A DNA stretch of 64,000 nt from Acheta domesticus (Eukaryota; Arthropoda; Insecta; Orthoptera; Gryllidae), in assembly GCA_031308135.1 (NCBI GenBank), contig JAHLJT010000631.1, forward strand, positions 219,686,422 to 219,750,421, in the 5' to 3' direction. Positions 45,601 through 56,640 of the stretch are shown here, in pieces. Positions within the stretch are counted from its first letter, which is position 1; the number at the start of each line of letters is the position of its first letter. The position numbers and the translations under genes are program-made. A model generated the notes under the pieces. That model was not told the origin of the DNA. It made no database searches and saw only the letters and a list, made by a program, of their open reading frames with translations.

Positions 45601-46237
45601 TGTAGGAAAGTGAGGACAAAAATTATTGCATATCCACAACAATAATGAAGTTTCGTATTTACCAAGACCTTTAAGGCCGGTAACTGTAAATAGAGTACAG
45701 TTTTTGTGCAGATTGGACATACAGAACAAGCCAGGCAGCACCATTTCAGCCTGAAAACTTTTGGGCATGTTCAGAATTTTTCATGCATAAAGCTTAGTTT
45801 GACTCAAGTGCAGCGGCGAAAACGTTCACTAACGGATTTGTGAACCCACGGGACGGTAATCAGCCATTTCGATTTTGTGGTTATGTATGTTCATGTGCGA
45901 TTGTGTTAAGTGATTTTATGATAAATTACCTCTTTCCCCATTGCCGCCTTCCTATTTTTCTTCTCTATGCTCCTCACGGTTAATTAATACTTTATAAAGA
46001 CCACAGCAAGAACGCACACACATAAATACTGCCATTGAAAGTTTGGTATCAAGAAATCGATGTTTAAAACATCGATGTTTTGAAATCATCAGCATCGATG
46101 TCGCAACCCTAATGCGCACAGGCACTTCTCTTAGGTGCAATTCAGTTGTTTCCCAAAAGACTCCAGCAGACTCCTGTGGTGATTCCTACAGATTTCATAC
46201 AGAAAACGTACAGAACAAGAATGCATGTCTTTTGGCT
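45601..46237 (+). other. Unassigned DNA inside the possible 2.2 kb element
   Basis: No coding domain. A small palindrome-like AAACATCGATGTTTT lies at about 46068-46082. Confidence 0.35.
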
Positions 46238-46473
46238 TTTATAGTGCGATTTTTATAACTACCCCTCACGCCCCTACGGCCACGATGGGATATCACACGG
46301 CATTTCGCGTCCTTCTCGCATGTGCCGCTAGATGGCACATGGTCGCAAACACTGCTTGATATGGTCGCGATAATGTCTAGCGGCACGACTGAGAAAAACG
46401 CGAAATACTGTGACATTTTCCATTATAAAGACGGGCTTTGAGAGGCCAACTTACAAAAATCGCACCATAAACT
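46238..46473. mobile_element. MITE with about 22-bp imperfect terminal inverted repeats
   Basis: The left end TTTATAGTGCGATTTTTATAA is matched on the other strand at the right end by TTTATGGTGCGATTTTTGTAA. The interior is GC-richer and partly palindromic (GTGCCGCTAGATGGCAC and GTCTAGCGGCAC). About 236 bases, no coding frame. Superfamily undetermined; a TTA/TAA-type target is possible. Confidence 0.6.
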
Positions 46474-47715
46474 TCTAGTTTGAGATCCAGAAGTTTCTGC
46501 ACAGAAAGTGTTTGAGAATATGCACGGAAACTATACCAGTTACAGAATTAATTTGATTTACTCATATTCACTCATGTATATGATTTACTCATGTTGCGCA
46601 CGACAAAGACGCTATGACTTTTATGGCACATCCTATATCAGAGGTCTAAAAACTAATATTACTCACTTCTCAAGGAAAAGTTTGAACAAACTAACAAATA
46701 ATTAATGAAATATCAAGTATAGAGAAAATACTAAACAATTAAACTTACTGCCAACGTCGTTGTGTTGTTTTTTGAAAATTTCGCCGTAATGTGAAAACCC
46801 GCCTCAAACCGCGCCCTTTTTGATGCATTTCCTCCTATTGGACGATATTCGGCGTCGATATTTGTCCCGCGAAAGAGACAGAGTCGTGTTTCAGCCCCAA
46901 AACCGGAATTCCGTCCAAGTTGACAACCCTGCGTCGAAAATGCGGTACCTCTGGCAACACCGTTCTGGTACCTCGCAAAAAAATCAAAGAACACAAAGAA
47001 AAACAATTGCCAACATAGATTTTTAGTAACTTTCGTAAACTCAATTTAATAATTCTCCAGTTAACTGTATCATTTTTTACCAGCGTAATGAAATTATAAT
47101 TAAAAACGATAAAATATCATTATAAACCCTAATTTTGTATTTTCTTTCATAATAATTTCATTCATGTGGAGCCAGTTCTACTACTATTACTGTTAATAAG
47201 TATTATGATTATTAAATTATAATATAGGTATTATAACTATTTCTATTAAATTAATAATTATTTTGGGGCAAGTTCCGACACCGAAAATCCTGTGAATCAA
47301 ACACTGATAGAACTTACCATCTCAGTACTATCAACTAACAACTTACAGAACATTAATCACACAAATAATTCGGCTTACAAGAAAATAAAATAACACACAC
47401 CTCATATCTGTTTCATTAATATTATTATTATCATCACATCAATATCATTAACCAACATGCCTATCAATAAATGTTACCTAGAAGTTCAAAATAACAAAAA
47501 ATTACAAACTTTCCGTCGTCCAATTATGATTAGTAATCTCAAAACAAACAAACAAACTTAATGTACATACATTACATAAAATTAAAATTTCAGTGATGAC
47601 ATTAATCACAGTCATTACGGTAAAATAGGTATTGGTTATACATGTATGTGTAAAGATCTTGAAATGAAATACTTTTTCTGGTAACTTTTCTACAGCTGTA
47701 CTTCCGTGCTACGTA
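46474..47715 (+). other. Unassigned DNA
   Basis: A GC-richer stretch at 46795-46985 resembles a short promoter-like or repeat segment. The rest is AT-rich with no recognisable gene. Confidence 0.35.
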
Positions 47716-47740
47716 ATTGCACGGGTTCAGCTAGTATATA
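47716..47740 (-). repeat. Repeat end motif, inverted partner of 45560
   Basis: GCACGGGTTCAGCTAGTATA is the reverse complement of the motif at 45560 with one or two changes. Confidence 0.45.
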
Positions 47741-49070
47741 AGAAAATTCATTAAATACTTACAATTGGTTATAATCGTAATTTCATTTGTATTAAAAATT
47801 GTAGACCAAGCAAGAACTCGCAATACAACGGAAAGCAATACGTTCTCAATCCTCGGCCATCTTACTCTAGCACTTCCCGCCAATTTGCCAAGATGCGCAT
47901 GACGCCGTCTTCCCGTTTCCAGTCTAGCCGCGCATTTCACACAACACAAATTTCATAGCTTCTTATTAATAAAGGAAATCTGCTATGTATTCAGTATATA
48001 ATTTCCTCCACTCCTAATTTTTTCTCTTTTTTTTGTACATCGTTTGTTTTGTACATCGTTTTTAAACTGACTGTTCACTGAGACGCGAATACGAGGGACA
48101 TCAAAATCAGCCTTTTTAGAGAAATAATATATATGATACAGTGATAATTAATTGTGTGATATTGTGCTGTAACATGTGTGTGAATAAATATATGCGCACC
48201 GTCACGATTTCTCTCGGTTTGTTCCGATTGCATGAAGAATGTTACTGATAATCAGTCGGATTACCTGGTAACCTTTATCGGATTACGACGTGGATGCCGC
48301 CTGGTCCTGGCTGGAGGCTCAAATTGAAGGCAAGGCCGAGGTACGTTTGTGGGACCGACTCAAACTGAGGCGTCCGTCATATTTCCGCAGAGGATCCGCA
48401 AAACAGAACGGAGTTTGTGTTTGAGGTATTTAGAATTGAAATTAACCAATTTATACTTAACCAATAAATGGATTATATAGTTGTGAAGCAATTCAAGTTA
48501 TGGAATTTATGGCATGCATTGCACAATTAAGTTTGTTAAGCAATCAGATATTCTAGAATGTTATTGAACTGCAAACATCTGCGCGATGCCGTGGGCGGCG
48601 CTTCGTAGAATTGAATCGCGATAGCTGATCGTGCAACTGCAACACAGTTTCTGAGAATTGGAGACGAGAATGAGCTGAACGTTATTTCGTAAGCTACGAA
48701 TATAAAATAAGAACACATTGTTTCAGTACTTTGTACACAAACGTGGCTATGATGAGATGTGCACATGGAGGATTGACCCCTTTCAGTCGACGCATGCAAT
48801 CGTATCCGTAACTCAAGTTCTTTCTCTCTGTAATGTTCGTGACTTTCTCACAAAGGAAGCATTCATATCTTGATCCTGAGGCCAACTTTCATGCACCACT
48901 GGATAAAATCCATACATCCCGGTTTACGCAAAAAAATAAAAAATTCCACATTCAAATTATCCATCGTAAAACCACACCTACTTCAGCTAACAAAACAAGA
49001 AGTGCAATATAAAATAATTCCTCGCCTGATACCATGCCAAGAACAGCGGATAATAATGACGTAAATCATA
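47741..49070 (+). other. Unassigned DNA, with a coding-like 50-codon frame
   Basis: Mostly AT-rich. 48272-48424 is an open frame (starting after TAA at 48269) with balanced codon use and exon-like GC content, reading DYDVDAAWSWLEAQIEGKAE and then RLWDRLKLRRPSYFRRG. It carries an internal GCCGAG/gtacgt donor-like site. I recognise no family; it may be part of an exon or an old element. It is on the same strand as locus D, in its large intron. Confidence 0.3.
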
Positions 49071-49999
49071 GTAGCCATCAGTGTTGCCAGGTGCGGCCGA
49101 TCAAGACCCGCCACGCTGATTCCATTTCCCGCTAAAAACCCGCTAGATGTCGTTTAAACTTCCTGCCAATATCCCGCGAAATTCAAACAATTTTCCGCTA
49201 AAGAACGTGAATAATAATGGTACATAAAGAAACATATTACAACAAAACTTTTAATATCAAATAGGGAAATAACTCAAAAATATTTGTATATGTAAAATTT
49301 TATTCAATTCTATTCATTTACTTTAAATTTGTGAAAATGTAGCATGTAAAATATTGTATAAACATACATTATGTTATATAATTATATAAATTAACGTAGA
49401 TTAAAATTATATAAACTTTTTAGTTTCAACGAAAGTTAAAATTTGAGATTATTCAACACTTTAAATGATAAGTTTTTGTTCATACAAAATCTAACAAAAC
49501 GGTGAAATCATCGTGATTTTCTGAATATGACTTATATTTTTCATTGGCATTTACTTGTTGCAGAAGCTTTTCTGGGAACCAATAATTATGGCAACATTTT
49601 CCAACTCTTCTTAAACCGAAACGAATTGTTAATTGATTCAATCAAATTTCAATCCACTTGAAACATTACTTCGTCGCCAGGAGCCCGACGTAACATAAAC
49701 AGATTTTTGTTACATTGTTACAGCATGAAACTAAGAACATAACTTCAAACAAAAAATAGACACATATAGAATTAAAAAGGAAAATTGCTTATGAAAATAA
49801 ATAACTTGTTCAGTTTTAAATTTTTTAAATTTATCAATCATAAAATCATCAATTTATAAATCCGCCGATATTCCGCGACTGTCAATAAAATCCGCTGTTT
49901 TTTCCGCTGCCCACGAAGGACAAATTTTTCCCGCGAAGTATTTCGAAAAACCGCTTCCTTTAACGGGAATCCCGCCGACCTGCCAACGCTGGTAGTCAT
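49071..49999. mobile_element. Non-autonomous hAT element with 8-bp target duplications
   Basis: The element occupies 49079-49991 (913 bases). The left terminus is CAGTGTTGCCAGGTGCGG and the right terminus, read on the other strand, is CAGCGTTGGCAGGTCGGCGG. Both begin with CAG, as hAT elements do. The flanking octamers GTAGCCAT (49071-49078) and GTAGTCAT (49992-49999) differ at one position, consistent with an aged 8-bp target duplication. Subterminal GC-rich words CCCGC and CCGCT repeat at both ends. The AT-rich interior has no transposase. Confidence 0.8.
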
Positions 50000-50147
50000 A
50001 GATACTTTAATCCAGTTTTCATCATTTTGTAATATCCTGAAGTGGTTGGAGGTCGCATTATTTTCTTTGAAATAAAATGATCTTCATTGTTATAAATCAT
50101 GAAACCAGTGGTAATACTGCAAAGTGATTTGCATTAAAAGAGTTTGG
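50000..50147 (+). other. Short spacer
   Basis: Nothing recognised. Confidence 0.4.
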
Positions 50148-51408
50148 TCTGAGTCGAAGCTCTGCGATTTTGAAAAACATTCATTAATATTTCGGAGTAC
50201 TTTACATGAAGGACCTGGGATATTTTCAAAATTTTCTCAAAAATAGCTCCAAATTTGTTCTTTAAAATTCTCGCAATAGTGTATATTATTCTTTTAAAGG
50301 AGGTTAAAGTCGGATTTTCATAGTTAACTCTAAATTTTCGAAAGTTGCAAAATTTTGAATTTTTTTCGGTGTTTTCCTACAGCTAAAAAATTAAAGATAG
50401 AGATTTTTCCTTCAAATGAAATTTGTTCTCCATAATAAGCTCTTTCATTAACGTCAGGCACATCTTTTTGAAAAGTTTATTAGTTTTCGCGCACAATTGA
50501 CTGCAATTTGCGCAATTTTAAAAAAATAACAAAAACACGACTTTTTCAAAAAGCCTCAAATATTTTCTTTAAACGTTTGGTAGGGATAGTGCCTAATGTA
50601 CTCTATGAGATGATATAAACATCCGTTTACGCTATTCTTTTCTTTTTCAAAATATACAAATCTTTTTTTGAACAGCTTTTCACGTCGCGACGCGTCGTTA
50701 ATATTTACATTTGCGGCGATTTGTTCACATTACAACATGAATGAGTAGATTTGATTTAAAATGTCTAATAAAGTTTCTTTAAAACTCAAAAGTTTTCTGT
50801 GAAAACGAGCTCAAAATTTCGCATTTTGAGAAACACTCAAACGCAATTTTCTCAACAACAGCTTGAAATTTTCTTCAATGTTTTTGTAGAGATAGTACTT
50901 AATGCAGTGTTTAATATGACATGGAATTTATTTTGGTGTATTCTTTTGTGCTTTCAAAAATTACACAAATGTAATTTTTTTAATATCTCTCACGCCGCTA
51001 ACATGTACATTTCCAGCAATCTGTATACATTACTGCAATTGTGACTGGAATTCCTTCAAATGACTTCTAATGAAGTTTTTCCAAAACTCAATAGTATTCT
51101 GTGAAAAGGAGCTTCAAATTTCGCATTTACAGTAACGCTTAAATACCATTATCTTAAAAACGGCACCAATTTTTAGAATGAAAATTGCCATTTGGGACGA
51201 GGTTTTACTGTTCTTTAATATTATTAAATTAATATTTAGATTCTATTGTTAGGAAACCGAAAAAAATGAGAAAATATCAAAAAATGTACTTTGGTCGGCG
51301 ATAGATGACAGCTGGGAAGAGTACGTGTCAAGTCCGAATAACTACCCCAGACCAAAGAAAATAAAAAACTAATACAAGAACGTCTGCGCCATTCTCTCGA
51401 ATCACTAA
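50148..51408 (-). repeat. Repeat A, inverted copy lacking its palindromic end
   Basis: Starts within the last module (CTGAGTCGAAGCTCTGCGATT), continues through units (TTTTCTCAAAAATAGCTCC near 50235; TTTTCTCAACAACAGCTTG near 50848), and ends GGCGATAGATGACAGCTGG... GCGCCATTCTCTCGAATCACTA. It is 5'-truncated relative to the inverted full copies. Confidence 0.75.
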
Positions 51409-51729
51409 TTTCTGGTGTGGTTGATTTTAAAGACCTAACATAAGCTATTGAAGATAAATAATTGCTTTACTTTGTTTATCCAAATTCTCTCATTTCTTTA
51501 AAGCTGGGTACACTTCACTTTGATAAAAGAGAAATTCGTTGCAAGTCTTTATGCTATGAGTTACGAAAGGAGTTACTGTGTACTATGGAACGACCGAGAC
51601 TCAAGGAAGGAACCATCCCCACGAAATGGCCAAAATGTTCGGCGTGTGAATCCAAAAGGGAAGGAAGAAGTTTCAAGAAATTTGGGAAAGGTAATATCAG
51701 AGTGCTTAGAAACCAAATCAAACTATGAT
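51409..51729 (+). other. Frame of unknown origin, partly within repeat B
   Basis: A 140-codon plus-strand frame (51520-51942) reads YERSYCVLWNDRDSRKEP and then RALISFDVLLDVSSDDVQKE, with exon-like composition in its first half. No family was recognised. Its second half lies in repeat B, so it is most likely a remnant of that element's coding region. Confidence 0.3.
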
Positions 51730-52140
51730 AGAAAGAGAGCTCTCATTTCTTTTGATGTTCTTCTTGATGTTTCTTCTGATGATGTTCAAAAAGAAGAAAG
51801 AAACAATGTTGGTAAAGAATGGGCGACTGTGTGGAACAGTGAAGACTGCGTCTTGTTAGGATTAGTTTATATTTTACCAATGCCAATATTTTTTATTTTA
51901 AGTGATTCGGTGCAATTTTCTAGTCGGCGTGTCCATTCATGATATTGCAATAAAAAAGCTAGTAAATAATACTTTCCCTAGGGTGATTAGTATTTTCAAC
52001 TAATTAATTTATGGACAACTTGAAGAATTTTTTAGAAAACTAGGATCACTATTCTCGTAGTACATTTATGCTCTTTTGAGCAGGTTATTAAAAGATTATG
52101 ATGTTACGTGCAAGGAAGTTAAATTAATTATTAAACAGAT
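51730..52140 (+). repeat. Repeat B, copy 2
   Basis: Matches 23130-23560 as described there, with many substitutions and small indels. Confidence 0.55.
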
Positions 52141-52975
52141 CGATCATTGAAAATAGAAAATAGTTGGTATAGCGTATGGTAGTTCAGTGGTATTTATTTC
52201 ATGTTTTATTGTTTATATTATAAAAATTTTTCTCTCATATTATTTTAGTAGTGAGGATGAGTTTTGCGCATACGCAACCGATCTTCGTACACGAGGTCTC
52301 AAAAGAATGACAACTTTTTTAGTCTATAATGCCTTTCCTGTCGGCAACTCGCCTCAGCTTTAAAAACAGTGATATGACCTTTCAGCAGACCAAAATGACA
52401 TGAGCGTTAAAATTTTATTGTGCTTCTGATACAACACTAAATATGGTTGTTTTGCAACGTTCTATAATTTCTCTCCTTATTAAATTATTAATTTAACCAG
52501 TTCTGGGGGAGGTCCTTTGAGGGATACATCTCGCCTGACGCTATCTTAAATTTGTTGAACATGTTCTTTAACGTCGTTGATTTATTTATTGGGGTTTAGT
52601 GGGCTCTTCAACTACTGTCATTGGTACCCGTGTCAAAGTACCTTTAAAAAACTTAATTGATCTCAATGCGTGTGCATAATCTCAACAAGAGGGTATGAAT
52701 TCCACATTATATACACAAGTAGACAACAAATGGTCAAGACGTTAAAACGAACACGCAATATTTATAACAAACATAGAACTGGCTGTAAATGTGCCAAGAA
52801 ATATATACATACAACACTATTGTCCTTATCTTTCAAATAAAATTATATATTCCGCTTTCTCTCACAAATTAAAAAAAATCTTTAAAGAGCGCGGAATCAT
52901 AGCCGAGCACCTCTCGAAAGGAGTTGCCCAGGCCACGTCATCGTCGACTGCTAACAAATTGCGTAGAATGCAGAC
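52141..52975 (+). other. Unassigned AT-rich intronic DNA
   Basis: Nothing recognised. Confidence 0.4.
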
Positions 52976-52979
52976 CTTT

Positions 52980-53710
52980 CCCCTTCTTTCAAAATTGCGA
53001 TGATGATGGATTCTCTCTGTACAAAAGGGATGGTGTGCTCTTGGATATGGCCGGAGGTTGCTTGACCGTTTCAGGAAGATGTAGCATTATGTTACGGATT
53101 TCCTTTGGATCTGGGGCAGTTCTTTTCACAGCCACTGCAGAACGCATTTCGCACATGGAGAATGGAATATTGTAATCGTATTCATGTGCTCTGCTCCAAA
53201 AATCCAAAGTGCAGTTTTCCATTCTTTCTTTAAACAAACGAAAGTCTGGAGCGTATTTTGTCGAACTTGACATGTTTTCATCATGAGAGGCAAGTTCCTC
53301 TACAATTGGGTCTCGAGGTGTAATTATCTCACCATTCTTAAGAACACCTGCCATTGCATGTGACGAGGATTATCCCATAATTGGTCGTGCCTTCCTCCAT
53401 ACTAGCCGTTGTGGTGGATGGCAACAGAGGGAGGAGACGTATGCTCTCCACAATGTTTTTTTCCTTTCTACAATGTTTTTATCGCCTTCACTCTGCACCT
53501 CTTGTATTCAATTAGGTTATCCGGGCACTGACCGCCCTTGAGCAGTCCAAGTTCCTCTGGTGGGGTAAAGATCGCTTCCTAACAGGTAATATAGTAGACC
53601 ATGACAGAATGGTTGCAAGTGATGGGCTACAGGGAGCCACATCAATACTGAAATGTACCAACAACGTCTCGTCATAGACTCTTACGAGATCGTTGGCATC
53701 ATTTATTTAA
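52980..53710 (-). pseudogene. LINE copy 2, reverse-transcriptase N-terminal part
   Basis: The minus strand reads GVLKNGEIITPRDPIVEELA and then ENCTLDFWSRAHEYDYNIPF. This is clearly the same element as 20930-21140 (KNGQIITDRDAVVEELATHY; ALDFSSRAHEDYNTPF) but diverged. Reading rightwards, the homology continues through the equivalent of the GGTGGAACTTGGATTGCTC block to about 53700 and then stops abruptly. Confidence 0.75.
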
Positions 53711-54785
53711 GATGGTTATAATCGTGACCCGTTCCGAATTTATATTAAAATTTTGGTCGCCAGGAAAAGGTTACGTTAATTAAAAATGACCAATGCTTCC
53801 ACAGCTAATTTCAACAAATGTATAAATGTCCGGCTAGCTGGGTCAATGGGTCCCGTTATGGATAATCGCTATCGCCTAGATAGCCGATTACTTGATCTGC
53901 CAACTGTACAGTATGGCGAGGAATCTGAAAGGGAATAATTATCTATTTCTAACTAGTTAACAATTCTGATTGACTAAATGAAAATCTTTTCATTTCCAAA
54001 AGAAAAAAATTCAACAATTTATTTAGACTATTAACAATTGTCTTGTCCTTAGGTCATGACCTCGTTTTAAAATATATATCTTTTGTACTGCAGTCTTATT
54101 TACCGTCTTGGTCGCCGACGCCACGCAGTCTCTTCTCACTTGAATGTAGGCGATCCCAAGTTCCGCTTCTCTCTTCTAATCTTGCGACGTTGCCGACGCA
54201 TCCAGCCCTCACTGACTAGAATATCTACCGGTTCTTAATTGGTATTCAGAGATCCTAGTCTTCCCCAACTAGCGGTAAAACATTAAAGTCCAAAACCGCA
54301 ATATACGAAAAACTTTCAAAGTCCTAATCGAACTTCCCGTTGCACAACCACTTGCAGATTCCGAAAAACTATTGAGTCTCACTCGAAACTTACAAGTCCT
54401 ACTTCTCTAATGTTGATCTCGCGAGCGATCTTTACTACTCGACGACCACTATCAGAATGTCCAGTTCTCCCTGTTCTTTCGCCCTCAACGCTTCGGTATC
54501 CGTCCTTCGTTCCTCTTTTTAAAACAAAACGACAAAATTTGACAGTCTATTCTCCCTTAGCCAATCCATTCATCTCTTATCAAACCAAGTAGCCACGCCC
54601 CCGACAGTCATTCCTTTTCAGACCAATCACACATTATTTTATTTGTCTATCTAGCCAGCGCCCCCATCTCTTCAAGGCCTGAATGCAGTTTGCTGACCTT
54701 GCCAACCACTGCGCCGGCGTTGATAATGCTGTATATCGCCATTTGCATACCCTTTTGTCCACCCCATTTACAACCAATATTATTA
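53711..54785. other. About 1.1 kb of foreign DNA interrupting LINE copy 2
   Basis: The RT and endonuclease parts of the LINE copy are separated by about 1.1 kb with no homology to the intact element. The segment has pyrimidine-rich, CCAAT-containing, promoter-like text (54430-54680). A solo LTR is possible, but I could not define TG...CA ends with a target duplication. Confidence 0.4.
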
Positions 54786-55690
54786 ACAAAATATTATATA
54801 TTTGGTATATCACAATACACGTACTGGCGTTTGTGGCTGTGGAAAAAATGGGTTGGTTCCCCTGAATTTAGAATAACCAAGTTCGAGATTTCTAAAACTG
54901 ATTCCCATATGTCTCCTCTCGGACAAGAGTGGAACGAGCTCCAAAGAGGACTGTGGGCATTTACTTCACCGACTATTAAGAATGGTGGGAGTAGGTGGTT
55001 TATCAAAACCAAGAGTTCGTCTACAAATACACTCTGTTCTGAAGGGAGGTTAATGTTACAGTCAGTAAACACGAGCAATGGGAGATACACTCGCATACGC
55101 ACTTATTGAAGCTGGGTTTAAATTGGAACATCTGTAGAAACCATTCTGCCATGTGCCTGGAGGCCGTCATTAACATCAACCCTGTATGGAGTAAAGACGC
55201 GAAAAGATAGGGACATGGTGGAATCAGACGGGTCTCCTGTAAGTAGATTATGGAAGGCCTGTAATGGGAAGGCAGAAGGTTGAATTCGTCCCATTGGGAG
55301 GAAAAAACATTTAAATTTCAAGTTAGGAGATCCATTCTGTGTGTAGTTAGGTTTTTTCTTTGCCTTTCACTTTTTCTCGGACGCAAAATCCTTGTAGTTG
55401 AACACTCCCTTACAAAGGTTAAGGGTAGGATGAGTGGTCACTTCCACCTGGAAGTCGGCAATTTGCTTTTTCATGACCTTCTCTTATCGTCGGTGCACGC
55501 TTCAAAGAGAATAGTACCATTTCTTTGTCGCATGACCGCTTGGAGTTTACTGAACGAGTCCATGGCTCGCGAAAAACGGACTGCACTGGGACTTCAGTTT
55601 CTTGTCTTCAGCGCATGTCATCAAAAGGAAACCTGGCATCTTGAGTCTATCTTCTTTTCTGAGGAAGAAACTACTTAAATCGACTGTCCT
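54786..55690 (-). pseudogene. LINE copy 2, endonuclease and ORF1 start with internal deletions
   Basis: Minus-strand reading: LVLINHLLPPFLIVGEVNAH followed by SPLW and VILNSGEPTH (endonuclease) in 54794-55102; LSFRVFTPYRVDVNDGLQAH in 55118-55250; and on 55330-55690 text matching ORF1 near LQAVVRQRNGTILFEAL and VEVTTHPTLNLCKG. Most of ORF1, including the zinc knuckles, is deleted. Confidence 0.75.
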
Positions 55691-55779
55691 TTCAAAAGAT
55701 CGCTTCTTCTACATAGCATCGTAGGCTTTCACGACCGTTTGCCACGATTAATTCCATAGCATCTGACATAAAATTTATG

Positions 55780-56515
55780 GAAGAAGAATGGTACAAAATC
55801 AAAAACGTAATTGACAGTTTTCAGCCTTTTAAATTGAGTGTCGAAGTACTATGCAGAAGAGAGTCTACTTTAACAACGGCAAAAACAACATTTCCATTTA
55901 ATTTACGGAACCTGGAAAAGCAAGACAGTTTTAAGCACTAAAATATCGGAGGCGCTACGTGAAAGAGAGCGCTATGGGCAAGAGACAGTGAAATTACAGC
56001 TGTGTTAAATTATTTGCAGCGTCCCAAAATGTATGACCAAGAGTGGAAAAAAGTCTAATTTTATATTTGTAATACCGAAAAAGAATAAATTACGGGAAGA
56101 AATTAAAAACATTTTATGTCGAGTTATTAAAGAAGAAGCTCAAAATGTAGAACTTGTAGATGATGTAAATACATATTACAGCCAACAGTGTCTGGAACTG
56201 GAAAACAATTTAACTTCACAAAAGCCATTAGAAATTCAGCTGAAGAAAGGTACTAAAGATTACTCTAAACAGACAGAAACTAGAAGAGAGAAAGACTTCG
56301 AAAAGATATGTTTTAAAAATTGTAGCATTTGAATGTGATGGAGTTGAAGGGAAGTATTTTACTTCGTTGCACGACCATTTATTATCAAACCAACAAGTGC
56401 AAAGAGAGAAAGAGTGTTTTCGATCGCTAGCTACATATGTAGTTCCATAAGGAGAAGGTTGGGAGTTAACACTACACCCTTAATGCTATTTGTTTTTTCA
56501 GATCATAATTTAAAC
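55780..56515 (+). pseudogene. hAT transposase remnant (C-terminal dimerisation region)
   Basis: Across two frames: RNLEKQDSFKH and ITAVLNYLQRP (about 55900-56025), a long Lys/Glu-rich linker LREEIKNILCRVIKEE (56078 onward), FECDGVEGKYFTSLHDHLLS (about 56330), then PTSAKRERVFSIASYICSSI and RRRLG with LMLFVFSDHNLN (about 56390-56510). The last block corresponds to the hATC signature (P-T-S-x-x-x-E-R-x-F-S-x-A-S and R-x-x-L). By family this region lets transposase assemble. Frame changes and stops show it is dead; the catalytic DDE part was not identified. Confidence 0.65.
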
Positions 56516-56640
56516 TACTGGTGCTACAGAATAGCACAGACTTGCTCGTTTTAGTTTTTTATTTCCTTGGGTCTCGGCTAGCTATTTGTAATTGTCTGAA
56601 CCGTGTCAGCTGCCATCTATAGCCGCCCAAACGACATTTT
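56516..56640 (+). repeat. Repeat A, host copy, left part (interrupted)
   Basis: The first 125 bases of a plus-oriented copy (GTGCTACAGAATAGCACAG ... TGCCATCTATAGCCGCC). It is cut by the nested inverted copy and resumes at 58261. Confidence 0.8.
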
